A DNA stretch of 64,000 nt. It comes from Clostridia bacterium UC5.1-1C12. Its GTDB lineage: Bacteria > Bacillota_I > Bacilli_A > Erysipelotrichales > Erysipelotrichaceae. Position numbers and translations under genes: made by a program. The notes beneath the pieces are model-generated. The model worked only from the letters and a program-made list of their open reading frames with translations, did not search any database and had not been told where the DNA came from. The stretch spans positions 1 through 64,000 of the forward strand of contig BBZX01000009.1 of the NCBI GenBank assembly GCA_001305055.1. The letters run 5' to 3'. Each line of letters begins with the position of its first letter. Positions within the stretch are counted from its first letter, which is position 1. Shown one piece after another: positions 50,723 to 59,549 of this stretch.

Positions 50723-50855
50723 AAATTATTAGTTCATAAAATCATAGTTTCTGCTTATTTATGAAAATTTTCTTGACTGTATATTAACTATATAGTGGAA
50801 AATAAAGGCGGAGTTAAACGCTTACATAACACAAAGAGATGAAAAGGAGAAAGTT

Positions 50856-52534
50856 ATGAAAAAGTGGCAGGATTATTGCTGTGTGGTGTGCTGGTCGTAG
50901 GTACGGCTGCCTGTTCGCCAAAGAAGGAAGTTAAAACGCTGACGGGTACCGGCAAGGGCTTCGGCGGTGAGATCACCGTTACGGTGACAACCGAAGACGG
51001 AAAAATCACCAAAGTAGAAGCGGTCGGTGAAAAAGAGACGCAGGGGATTGGATCGAATGCGATTGAACAGCTGCCGGCGAAGATCGTCGAAGCAGGTACT
51101 GCGGAAGTGGATACCATCGCAGGCGCGACCGTTTCCAGTAAGGGAATCCTTTATGCAGTAAATAACGCGTTAGATCCTGAGGCTTATCCATGGCCGATTG
51201 AAGAGAGTAAGAAGGATGTCAATGAGGTTGTGGCTTCTGATGCCGATATGGGCTTTGGCGTTGCCAGCTCAGGCCGTGTAGGTCCGGGCAAGGATGATCA
51301 GGAAATACAGGTTTACAGCTTTAATCAAGTCTATGCAAGTGCAATTTTTGATAAAGAAGGAAAAATCTTAGAATTGCATATTGATCAGCTGGAAGTGGCG
51401 ACACCGAATTATGATGGTGAAACGATGCCGCATTTCAGCGGTTATCCAGGCCAGACTGGCTATAATATTGATGAAAATCACGACGGCAAGGTTGATGGTG
51501 TTACTGAGAATACCGAAGACTTGTTTATGTCTGAGATCGATGGCTGGAAGACCAAACGCGAACGCGGCGACGGTTATGTGATGGGTACCGGTTATTGGTA
51601 TCAGCAGATGGATAAATATGAATCGATTTTTGTCGGCATGAGCGTTGATGAGGTTGAGGAATGGTTTGCGAAATACTGCTCTGATTTAAACGGACGTCCA
51701 TTGCAGGCCAACGTTTCTAAGGACGAAGATGTGAAGAAATATGAAGCATTGAGTCAAGAAGAAAAAGACATGCTTGCCGATGTGACATCATCAGCGACAA
51801 TGAGTCTGCAGGACGGTCATGGCGATATCTTAAAAGCAATCAAAAAGGCTTATGAGAACCGTCGTCCTTTAGCAATTGAAAGCGCGAAGGGATTAGGCTT
51901 TGGTGTCGCTAATTCAGGCCGTGTAGGTCCGGGTAAGGACGATCAGGAAGTACAGGTTTACAGCTTTAATGATGTATTTGTAACAACCTTATTTGATGAG
52001 AATGATAAAATTGCCGCAATAATGATTGACCAGCTGGAAGTGGCAACGCCGAATTATGATGGTGAGACAATGCCGCATTTCAGCGGTTATCCGGGTCAAA
52101 GCTATAATATCGACGAGAACCATGACGGCAAGGTTGATGGTGTTACCGAGAATACCGAAGACTTGTTTATGTCTGAGATCGATGGCTGGAAGACCAAACG
52201 CGAACGCGGCGACGGCTATGTGATGGGTACCGGTTATTGGTATCAGCAGATGGATAAATATGAATCGATTTTTGTCGGCATGAGCGTTGATGAGGTTGAG
52301 GAATGGTTTGCGAAATACTGCTCTGATTTAAACGGACGTCCATTGCAGGCCAACGTTTCTAAGGACGAAGATGTGAAGAAATATGAAGCATTGAGTCAAG
52401 AAGAAAAAGATATGCTTGCCGATGTGACATCATCAGCGACGATGAGTCTGCAGGACGGTCATGGCGATATCTTAAAAGCGATTCGCAAGAGCTTGGAAAA
52501 TAAACATGCGATCGATTTAAAGATTGGACAATAG
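50856..52534 (+). CDS. FMN-binding lipoprotein with tandem duplicated domain (one frameshift)
   Basis: About 559 aa. Signal peptide and lipobox GTAAC give a lipid-anchored extracellular protein. Residues about 35-105 are an FMN-binding domain, with DTIAGATVSS resembling the ApbE flavinylation motif (Thr of GAT). Then come two copies of a roughly 200-aa unit, from about 130 and 345, each starting GFGVA(S/N)SGRVGPGKDD. Each contains EVATPNYDGETMPHFSGYPG, a Ca2+-loop-like DENHDGKVDG and a 100-residue stretch identical in both copies. One A is missing after ATGAAAAA near 50862, hiding the signal peptide. Probably moves electrons outside the membrane; function of the repeat unit unknown. Confidence 0.83.
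51248..52480 (+). repeat. Tandem intragenic duplication in the FMN lipoprotein gene
   Basis: Two units of about 640 bases. Offset is 645 bases at the unit start and 642 after one codon is lost in copy 2. The last 350 or so bases of each unit (51483-51838 and 52125-52480) are nearly identical, while the first third differs clearly. This suggests recent gene conversion or a young duplication under local homogenisation. Confidence 0.9.
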
Positions 52535-52541
52535 TAAAAAG

Positions 52542-52563
52542 AAGGACCCTTGGTAGGGTCCTT
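52542..52563 (+). terminator. Bidirectional terminator
   Basis: Stem AAGGACCC/GGGTCCTT with a 6-base loop. T-rich on the minus side (CTTTTTAC), weak on the plus side. Between convergent FMN lipoprotein and MATE genes. Confidence 0.65.
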
Positions 52564-52566
52564 TGC

Positions 52567-53937
52567 TTATTCAGTGATACCGGCTTTTAATTTGCGGCGT
52601 TTCAGCCAGCCGCCCTGCAGATAATAGAGGATAAAGAAAATGGAAGTTACGATCCAGGTCAAAGGGTAACATTGCAGAATCTTATCCAGCAATACGTTTT
52701 GCGGCATATAATAGGCAATCCAAGCAATTCTTAAGCCGCAGATGCCCAAGGCAGTCATCACCATCGGCACAAAGGATTCACCGCAGCCGCGCATGGCGCC
52801 TGAAAGCAGTTCAATGCATACATAACAGACATAGAAGGGGCCTAAAATCCATAGAATCTGCATACCGATTTCAATTACCTGAGCATCATTGGTAAAGAGG
52901 CGATAGATGAACTGACCGGTACTTAAGAAGAGGCATGAAATAGCGACGGCGGTTATCGAGGCCATAAGGATCGATATTTTTACACTCTTATGCACTCGAT
53001 CAAGCTTACGGGCGCCAAAGTTTTGACCGACAAAGGTAGTAATAGCTACCCCAAAAGCACCCATCACCATCCAGAACAAGCCGTCAATTTTGCCATAAGC
53101 GGTCCAAGCGGCAATCGAATTTGTACCGTAAGCGTTGATGCTTGACTGAATGATAACATTGGATACTGCATACATGACGGACTGCAGTCCAGCCGGCAGA
53201 CCGATAATGATAATTTCTTTTAAGATAGTCGGGTTTAAGCTGATTTCTCGAGGATGCAGCTGATAAAGCGTATCGGAGCGGATCAGCGTATAGGAGACCA
53301 GAATCGCGCTTACCAGCTGAGAAAGAATTGTTGCGATAGCGACCCCCATGACTTCCCAGCGAAAGACCACAACGAATATTAAGTCCAGAACGATATTGAC
53401 ACCGCAGGCGGCAATCAGATAATACAGCGGCCGTTTGGCATCACCGACAGCCCGTAAAAGCCCGGAACCCATATTATAGATCATCTGCGGAATGACACCG
53501 ATAAAATAAATTCGCAGATAGGTTAAGGAATAAGCCATGATTTCCTCAGGCGTCTGCATCATCCGCATGGCACTTTCCGCCCCAAAAATGCCGATAACCA
53601 TCAATACGGCACCGCCCAAAATTCCCAACGCGATTGATGTATGAACAGAGCGATGAATGTTTTCGCGATCCTGAGCGCCGAAGTATTGTGCTAAGACAAC
53701 ACCGGCACCGGAGGAGAGACCAACGAAAAAGCCAACCGTTAGGTTAATCAGTGTGCCGGTCGTACCGCCTACGGAAGCAAGGGCTTCCTTGCCGACAAAG
53801 TTACCGACGATAATCGCATCGACCGTATTGTAAAGCTGTTGGAAAAAGGTACCTAAGACGATCGGGAAAAAGAAAATCAGCAGCTGTTTCCAAATAACTC
53901 CTTCCGTAATCCCATTAACGGTATTCTTCATAAACAT
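52567..53937 (-). CDS. MATE family efflux transporter (second copy)
   Basis: 456 aa with twelve predicted helices. Motifs LLIFFFPIVLGTFFQQLYNT and DAIIVGNFVGKEALASVGG are the DinF/NorM-like N-terminal helix and loop. Distinct from the first MATE gene in the window. Preceded by two inverted repeats likely to regulate it. Substrate unknown; drug or toxin export is the family role. No frame break. Confidence 0.93.
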   Translation of the reverse strand: MFMKNTVNGITEGVIWKQLLIFFFPIVLGTFFQQLYNTVDAIIVGNFVGKEALASVGGTTGTLINLTVGFFVGLSSGAGVVLAQYFGAQDRENIHRSVHTSIALGILGGAVLMVIGIFGAESAMRMMQTPEEIMAYSLTYLRIYFIGVIPQMIYNMGSGLLRAVGDAKRPLYYLIAACGVNIVLDLIFVVVFRWEVMGVAIATILSQLVSAILVSYTLIRSDTLYQLHPREISLNPTILKEIIIIGLPAGLQSVMYAVSNVIIQSSINAYGTNSIAAWTAYGKIDGLFWMVMGAFGVAITTFVGQNFGARKLDRVHKSVKISILMASITAVAISCLFLSTGQFIYRLFTNDAQVIEIGMQILWILGPFYVCYVCIELLSGAMRGCGESFVPMVMTALGICGLRIAWIAYYMPQNVLLDKILQCYPLTWIVTSIFFILYYLQGGWLKRRKLKAGITE

Positions 53938-53956
53938 CCCTCCTAAATATACAAAA

Positions 53957-53995
53957 TGTACCCATAAAACTATGAGTACATGTTCACCCTGAACA
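53957..53995 (-). promoter_or_regulatory. Paired operator-like palindromes upstream of the MATE gene
   Basis: TGTACCCATA-N4-TATGAGTACA (one mismatch, 53957-53980) is immediately followed by the perfect TGTTCA-CCC-TGAACA (53981-53995). They lie 20-58 bases upstream of the MATE start. Most likely repressor sites, but no regulator gene adjoins. Confidence 0.6.
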
Positions 53996-54151
53996 AGTAA
54001 GATTTATTCAAAAAACCTTCATGCAGATAAGTTTACATGAAGCAGATTTGCCTGTCAATATTTCTTGGATACTTTATCATTTTTTACAGAAAGAAATGAA
54101 AATATATGTTATAATTAACTTAAACTAACATAACATGGAAAGAGGTGACGA

Positions 54152-55659
54152 ATGAGAAAGTTAAAACAGAAAATTAATGAAGCATTGGCTTCGGTAATTC
54201 CGATTACCTTGATTGTCTTTTTATTAAGTATTACCATCGCACCGCTGCCGCTGGGCATGATGCTGATGTTTTTGGCAGGGGCCTTGCTGCTGGTTGCCGG
54301 CATGGGCTTCTTTGCGTTGGGTGCGGAGCTGTCGATGATGCCGATCGGTGAAGGGGCAGGCAGTGAATTGGTTAAAGCCCGGCGTTTGCCGATCATGATT
54401 CTAGTGACCTTTGCGATGGGTGTGATTATTACGGCTGCGGAACCGGATTTAACGGTATTAGCACATCAAGTACCGGCAGTTCCGGACAGTATTTTGATTT
54501 GGACAGTGGCCGCGGGTGTAGGTATTTTTCTAGTTTTGGCATTGCTGAGAACAATCTTTAAACTCAAGCTGAACTATATGCTGCTGATTTTATATGCGGC
54601 AGTCTTTATCCTAGCTTATTTTACGCCTGACAGCTTTTTGGCTGTTGCTTTTGACAGCGGCGGTGTGACTACCGGTCCAATTACCGTACCTTTTATCATG
54701 GCATTGGGTATCGGTCTGGCTCGTTTCAATGATGAAGCACATTCGCAGGAAGAAAGCTTTGGCTTAGTCGCGCTGTGTTCCATTGGTCCTATCCTGGCGG
54801 TGTTGATATTAGGTATTCTTTATCATCCTGAGGGTGTCAGCTATACACCTTTTGAGATGGTTCATGTTGAAACGACACAAGATGTCTTTAAAACCTTTAT
54901 GGCAGAAATACCGCATACAATCCTTGAAGTAGGTAAAGCGCTGGGTCCGATTTTAATCTTCTTCTGCCTGTTTCAGTGCGTAACCCGCTGTTTTTTTAAA
55001 CGTCAGTTAGTCAAAATTATCATCGGTACAATTTATACATTTATCGGTCTTGTTTTATTTCTGTGCGGCGTAAATGTCGGTTTTATGCCGGCAGGCAGTT
55101 ATCTGGCGCCCAAATTGTCACGCTGCCTTATGCGTGGGTTTTGATACCGATCGGCATGGTCATCGGCTATTTTATCGTAAAGGCTGAACCGGCCGTTCAT
55201 GTGCTCAAGGAACAGGTGGCAGAAATTTCGGCGGGAACGATTTCGGCACGGGCGATGGAGCTTTCTTTATCAATTGGTGTGGCCTTGTCCTTAGGCATTG
55301 CGATGCTGCGTATTTTAAGCGGGATCAATATTATGTTTTTCCTGCTACCCGGCTATGCGCTTTCTTTGCTTTTGAGTTTTTATGTACCGGAAATTTTTAC
55401 GGCTATTGCTTTTGACAGCGGCGGTGTTGCCAGCGGTCCGATGACAGCGACATTTTTGCTGCCTTTTGCGATGGGAGCCTGTGAAGCCATCGGCGGTAAT
55501 GTTTTAACCGATGCGTTTGGTATCGTCGCCCTTGTAGCAATGACACCGCTGTTGACGATTCAGCTTTTGGGATTGATGATGAAGCTGAAACAGCGTGAGC
55601 TAAAGCTGGATTTAGAGGGTGAAGATCAGATTATAGAGTTTGAGGAGGCTGAACTATGA
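54152..55659 (+). CDS. DUF1538 family membrane protein (one frameshift)
   Basis: About 502 aa corrected, with roughly fourteen hydrophobic segments in two homologous halves. Each half carries the DUF1538 signature: FDSGGVTTGPITVPFIMALG in the first and FDSGGVASGPMTATFLLPFA in the second. The internal duplication and the Ser/Gly/Pro-rich turns suggest a transporter or channel. One G is missing near 55108; corrected, it reads GAQIVTLPYAWVLIPIG. ATG 54152 with GAGGTGAC upstream. The stop overlaps the start of a P-II-like gene, so the two products probably interact. Substrate unknown. Confidence 0.86.
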
Positions 55660-56318
55660 GCAAAGCGACTGTAAAATGTATGGTACTGATCGTTAATCGT
55701 GATCAGGGAAATCGAATCGGCAGTATCTGCCATCAGCATCAGCTGTATTTTTCTTATGCGTGTATGGCCTCAGGCACTGCCGGCAGTGAGTATTTGAATT
55801 ATCTCGGTCTGGGAGAAACGGAAAAAGAGCTTGTATTTACTTTTGCGCCTGCCCATATTCTTGCATCACTTCAAAAGGCAATTGCAGCGGCAATTCATAT
55901 TGAAAAACCAAACAGCGGGATTATTTTTACCATGCCGCTGAGCAGTATCAGCAGTTTATTTTTAAAAAATATCATGCTTAATCATGACAAGGAGACAGTG
56001 TCTATGGAAGAAGGGAAATATGCTTTAATTTGCGCAGTTGTAAACAAAGGCTGTCAGGAGTTAGTGATGGCAGAAGCTAGAAAGGCCGGGGCAGAGGGCG
56101 GTACATTGCTGCATGCACGATCATTAGACAGTGAAGCCAGTCAGTCATTTATGGGCCTGGCGGTTCAAGCGGAAAAGGATGTGATTCTGATTCTGAGCAC
56201 GGCTGATAAGAAACAGGCTATTATGGAAGCAATCAACCAGACCTGCGGCTTGAAGAGTGAGGCTGGCGGCTGTTTGTTTGCGCTGCCTGTCGATAGTGTG
56301 CTTGGCTGTAACTGTTAA
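55656..56318 (+). CDS. Tandem P-II-like regulatory protein
   Basis: 220 aa containing two diverged P-II folds in tandem: about 5-100 (KCMVLIVNRDQGNRIGSICH, ending IIFTMPLSSIS) and about 118-215 (YALICAVVNKGCQELVMAEA, GGCLFALPVDSVLG). Canonical uridylylation Tyr and the TRG/GRGK-type T-loop features are not evident. P-II proteins bind ATP/ADP, 2-oxoglutarate, cAMP or similar ligands and plug or gate membrane transporters (GlnK-AmtB, SbtB-SbtA). Overlap with DUF1538 (4 bases) points to control of that membrane protein. Ends in NC residues, GCNC. Confidence 0.8.
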   Translation: MSKATVKCMVLIVNRDQGNRIGSICHQHQLYFSYACMASGTAGSEYLNYLGLGETEKELVFTFAPAHILASLQKAIAAAIHIEKPNSGIIFTMPLSSISSLFLKNIMLNHDKETVSMEEGKYALICAVVNKGCQELVMAEARKAGAEGGTLLHARSLDSEASQSFMGLAVQAEKDVILILSTADKKQAIMEAINQTCGLKSEAGGCLFALPVDSVLGCNC

Positions 56319-56323
56319 TAAGC

Positions 56324-56352
56324 TTGATTGATTTAGCTGTTTATGCTAGAAT
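56324..56352 (+). promoter_or_regulatory. Promoter of the fluoride riboswitch transcript
   Basis: -35 TTGATT (56324-56329), 17 bp, extended -10 TGC-TAGAAT (56347-56352), seven bases before the aptamer begins. Confidence 0.72.
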
Positions 56353-56357
56353 AATAA

Positions 56358-56448
56358 TTGGGAATGAAGTTCTCCCTCGGAATAAACCGAAACCGCGTAA
56401 AGCTGATGACTTCTGCAACATTTTTGTTGTGGATCATCAGCTTTTTTT
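56358..56448 (+). ncRNA. Fluoride riboswitch (crcB motif) with terminator platform
   Basis: The aptamer shows P1 and loop GGGAATGAAGTTCTCCC, the AAACCGAAACCGC joining region and GCTGATGACTTCTGC, matching the crcB consensus. GCTGATGA (56402-56409) also pairs with TCATCAGC (56434-56441), followed by seven T residues, giving a terminator that competes with the aptamer. Fluoride binding should therefore switch on the downstream antiporter. Ligand class is established; switching is inferred from overlap. Confidence 0.88.
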
Positions 56449-56463
56449 GAAAGGGGATTAATT

Positions 56464-57641
56464 ATGTTAACAAGCTTAGCTTTACTTTTTATTGTCGGTA
56501 TATTTGCCGGCTCAGCGGCTGAAAAGCTGCATCTGCCTGCATTGTTTGGCATGCTTCTTGCAGGGATTTTGCTGGGACCTTCGGCTTGCAGCTGCTTAGT
56601 GATTCACTGCTGTCCATCTCGGCTGATTTAAGACAGCTTGCATTGGTGATTATTTTGCTGAGAGCGGGTCTGTCATTAGATATTAATGATTTAAAAAGAG
56701 TGGGCCGGCCGGCAATCCTGATGTGTTTTTTGCCTGCTTGCTTTGAAATTGCCGCCATGGTGCTGATCGCGCCGCGCATCTTCAATATTACGGTCATTGA
56801 AGCAGCCTTGCTGGGCAGTGTTGTCGGCGCTGTTTCACCCGCTGTCATAGTGCCTAAAATGCTGAAGCTTATGGAAAGTGGTTATGGCAGCGATAAGAGT
56901 ATTCCGCAGCTGCTTCTGGCTGGCGCTTCCGTCGACGATGTGTTTGTGATCGTATTATTTTCCATTTTCACATCATTAGCGGCCGGCGGTACTGTGACTC
57001 TGCTCAGTTTTGCCGATATTCCCGTCTCTATTCTTTTAGGCATACTGACAGGCTGTTTGAGCGGCTGGCTGCTGCAGTGGCTCTTAAAATGGGTTAAATC
57101 TGAGCCCTATCAAGTCTTGCTTGTCCTAAGTGCTGCATTGCTGCTGTGTGGATTGGAAAATATCTTAAAGGGACGGGTGGCACTTTCTGGTTTATTGGCG
57201 GTAATGAGTATGGGGATCACCCTTCAAAAATGCTCACCAAATCATGCCAAAACTCTGCCGCCCATTTTCTCAACATTATGGAAAGGCGGAGAGATCATGC
57301 TTTTTGTCTTAGTCGGCGCGGCTGTAAATATCAATTATGCGGCAGCAGCTGGCTTACCTGCTGTCTTCCTGATAGTCTGTGTGCTGGCAATTCGTATGCT
57401 GGGCGTGGCCTGCTGTCTATTCAAAAGTGATCTAAGCAGCCGTGAGCGTCTTTTCTGCATGATTGCTTATACGCCAAAAGCCACCGTTCAGGCAGCAATC
57501 GGCTCAATTCCGCTGGCGATGGGTTTGGCATGCGGAGAATTGGTTCTAACAATCGCGGTATTATCTATCTTGATTACAGCCCCTTTAGGTGCCTTTATGA
57601 TTGATTTGACTTATTCTAAACTGCTTCAGCATACTTCCTGA
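56464..57641 (+). CDS. Cation:proton antiporter linked to fluoride riboswitch (one frameshift)
   Basis: About 392 aa corrected, CPA-type antiporter with about twelve helices. Begins LALLFIVGIFAGSAAEKLHL and contains GSVVGAVSPAVIVPKML and the central acidic pair GASVDDVFVIVLF. One G is missing near 56582, where SACSCLVIH is really SGLQLLSDS. ATG 56464 with AAAGGGG upstream. Such antiporters are a known class of fluoride-riboswitch-controlled genes and may export fluoride or relieve the pH and ion stress it causes. Ion specificity cannot be read from the sequence. Confidence 0.87.
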
Positions 57642-57708
57642 TCCGGATAAAATTATTTGCATGACCCTTCACTTTGCTGATACAATAAGGACTGAAAGGC
57701 GTGATTAG

Positions 57709-58572
57709 ATGATTAAATGGATCGTAACCGATATGGATGGGACCTTACTGAACAGTAAGGATCAAATCAGCAGCCGCAATAAAGCGGTATTAATGAAATG
57801 TCAGCAGCAGGGAATCAAGCTGATTCTGGCCAGCGGCCGCAGTCAGTACCGGCTTTATCCTTATGCGGAAGCATTGGATATGAAAAAATATGATGGCTAT
57901 TTTATCGAGGTCAACGGGATGGCATACCGTCATCTGCAAAGCAATGAACGAGTTTTATTTAAACGGCTGAATCATAATCAGATCGTTACTATTTTTAATG
58001 AACTGAAAAATATGCCGGCGAGATTCAGTGTTATCTTGATGATTCAATCTATATGGCGATGACGCTTGGGTTTTGCGCAACAGAAGGAACGAAAAAGACT
58101 GCAGCTGCCGGATGATTATCCATGGACTGGCGGTGCCTGGGGCTGGCTTGGTGATACCCGCAACGGATATCCATATATTCATTGGGTGTATTCAGCCGCT
58201 CAGCTGCCATGGGAATTAAATAAAATAACATTTATGCGTGAGCCGGAATATGTCACTTCCATTATGGCAGAGCTGAGTGAGCGATTTGCGGATTGTGAAT
58301 TAGTGCGACCAGTTCCCAGAGCAATCGAATTTTCACCCAAGGGAATTACGAAAGGCAGCTGTCTTGAAAAACTGATGAAGGATGAAAACATCGGTGTTGA
58401 TGAAGTACTGGTGATAGGTGATGGTGAAAATGATATCGATATGTTTTCTAAGGTAAAATATTCCATAGCTATGGGTAATGCGGAGTCCTATGTTAAAGCG
58501 GAGGCGTATGATCTGACTTTAAGCAATGATGAGGATGGCGTAGCAGCCGCTATTGAAAAATACTGCTTTTAA
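57709..58572 (+). CDS. HAD-superfamily Cof-type phosphatase (two indels)
   Basis: About 287 aa. Motif I TDMDGTLLNS with nucleophile Asp, motif II LASGR, and motif III/IV LVIGDGENDIDMFSKVKYSI. The cap lies in between. The frame is disturbed near 58021-58024 (one T missing: RFQCYLDDSIYMAM) and restored near 58067-58069 (one G too many), so both ends share a frame with a stop between. Cof-type enzymes dephosphorylate sugar phosphates, flavin or PLP precursors; no substrate is evident. No clear operon partner. Confidence 0.82.
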
Positions 58573-58668
58573 ATCGCTGATTTTAACGATATAAGGTTTT
58601 TGACAGGCATTTGCAACTACTGGTTGACAACTTTCAAGACGCGGTTGGTGTTCATGACAGCTGCTTTC

Positions 58669-58689
58669 TTGATAAGATGAGCTTATCAG
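58669..58689 (+). promoter_or_regulatory. Operator-like inverted repeat before the XRE gene
   Basis: TGATAAG-N5-CTTATCA lies 16 bases before ATG 58705, just upstream of the ribosome site GAAAGGAG. Two TTGACA hexamers (58600 and 58624 regions) lie upstream without a convincing -10. Possibly autoregulation. Confidence 0.45.
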
Positions 58690-58704
58690 GAAAGGAGTTT
58701 TATT

Positions 58705-59322
58705 ATGAATTTATCAGATCGGATTCAGCAGTTAAGAAAGCAGCAGGGCATTTCACAGGAGGGCTTGGCTGATCAGCTTGGCGTTTCAAGACAGGCAGTA
58801 TCGAAATGGGAAAGTGAACAGAGTATTCCCGATTTAGATAAGCTTATCCTGCTGAGTGAATATTTTGGGGTTACGACAGATTATCTCCTCAAGGGCATCG
58901 AGGAAGCTGACAATGGCAAAAAGCTGCCCAATGCCAATATTTTCGTTATCACAGCAACGGTATTTAATTTTATCGGCTTGATTATGTCAGCGGCAGTTTG
59001 GCATGAAGAACAGCTTGCGACATCAATCGTCATTGGCTTAGTCATAATGGCAGTTGGCTGTATGGTTTACGGGATTGGCATGTTTGCCGCTTCAGAATCT
59101 ACGAAGGCTAGTGCCAGCTGCAATTTCTGGATGATCAATATCTGGTTGCTGACCTTGATCCCATTTTCATTTATCTATAATATAATCTTGGCTGGCTATG
59201 CGGCCCCGTATCCGCAGCTTGTACAGCCATTGATCGCATATCCGCTTTTTTGGCTTGTCTATATCGCGGTTGGGCTATGCGTCACAATGTTTATGTTAAA
59301 AAGACGCCGTGCAAGTAAATGA
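58705..59322 (+). CDS. XRE-family regulator with membrane domain
   Basis: 205 aa. N-terminal helix-turn-helix (about 6-60; [20 protein letters not shown] then [18 protein letters not shown]). The C-terminus has about four hydrophobic helices (about 80-195). HTH proteins with a membrane tail are common in Firmicutes and are thought to sense envelope or antibiotic stress, though most are uncharacterised. ATG 58705 follows GAAAGGAG. Followed by a terminator. Confidence 0.88.
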   Translation: MNLSDRIQQLRKQQGISQEGLADQLGVSRQAVSKWESEQSIPDLDKLILLSEYFGVTTDYLLKGIEEADNGKKLPNANIFVITATVFNFIGLIMSAAVWHEEQLATSIVIGLVIMAVGCMVYGIGMFAASESTKASASCNFWMINIWLLTLIPFSFIYNIILAGYAAPYPQLVQPLIAYPLFWLVYIAVGLCVTMFMLKRRRASK

Positions 59323-59376
59323 AAGATCATTGAAAAGCTATGCATTAACTATATAAATTTGCAACGATCAATGATG

Positions 59377-59404
59377 ATCCGACATCTCACTGTCGGATTT
59401 TTTC
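59377..59404 (+). terminator. Terminator after the XRE gene
   Basis: Stem ATCCGACA/TGTCGGAT with loop TCTCAC, then TTTTTTC. Confidence 0.82.
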
Positions 59405-59420
59405 TTTCATCAGATTATTT

Positions 59421-59493
59421 CTGCAATTTTTAAACAATTCAAAATTGCAGTTACTTTACATGTTTTTGCAATTTGTTAGAATTAAAACAAATT
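59421..59493 (+). promoter_or_regulatory. Inverted repeats upstream of the BglG/SFCGS operon
   Basis: A perfect 10-bp repeat CTGCAATTTT-N10-AAAATTGCAG (59421-59450) is followed by AATTTGTT-N8-AACAAATT (59470-59493). The block TGCAATTT recurs three times. These could be the operator of the operon, or an RNA antiterminator/terminator pair for a BglG-type protein, although no T run follows the first. Confidence 0.5.
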
Positions 59494-59549
59494 AAATCCC
59501 TGTTAAAATGAAAATGTAACAGGAGCAATTGAAAGAAGGGATGACTGAC

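Noticed and set aside
50773..50796. Promoter TTGACT/TATAGT before the FMN lipoprotein
   Set aside because: The spacer is only 12 bases, too short for a standard promoter, and no better -10 is seen.
51248..52480. Tandem unit as an assembly duplication
   Set aside because: The first third of each unit differs clearly in sequence and one codon is lost in copy 2, so at least two real copies exist; exact copy number still depends on long reads.
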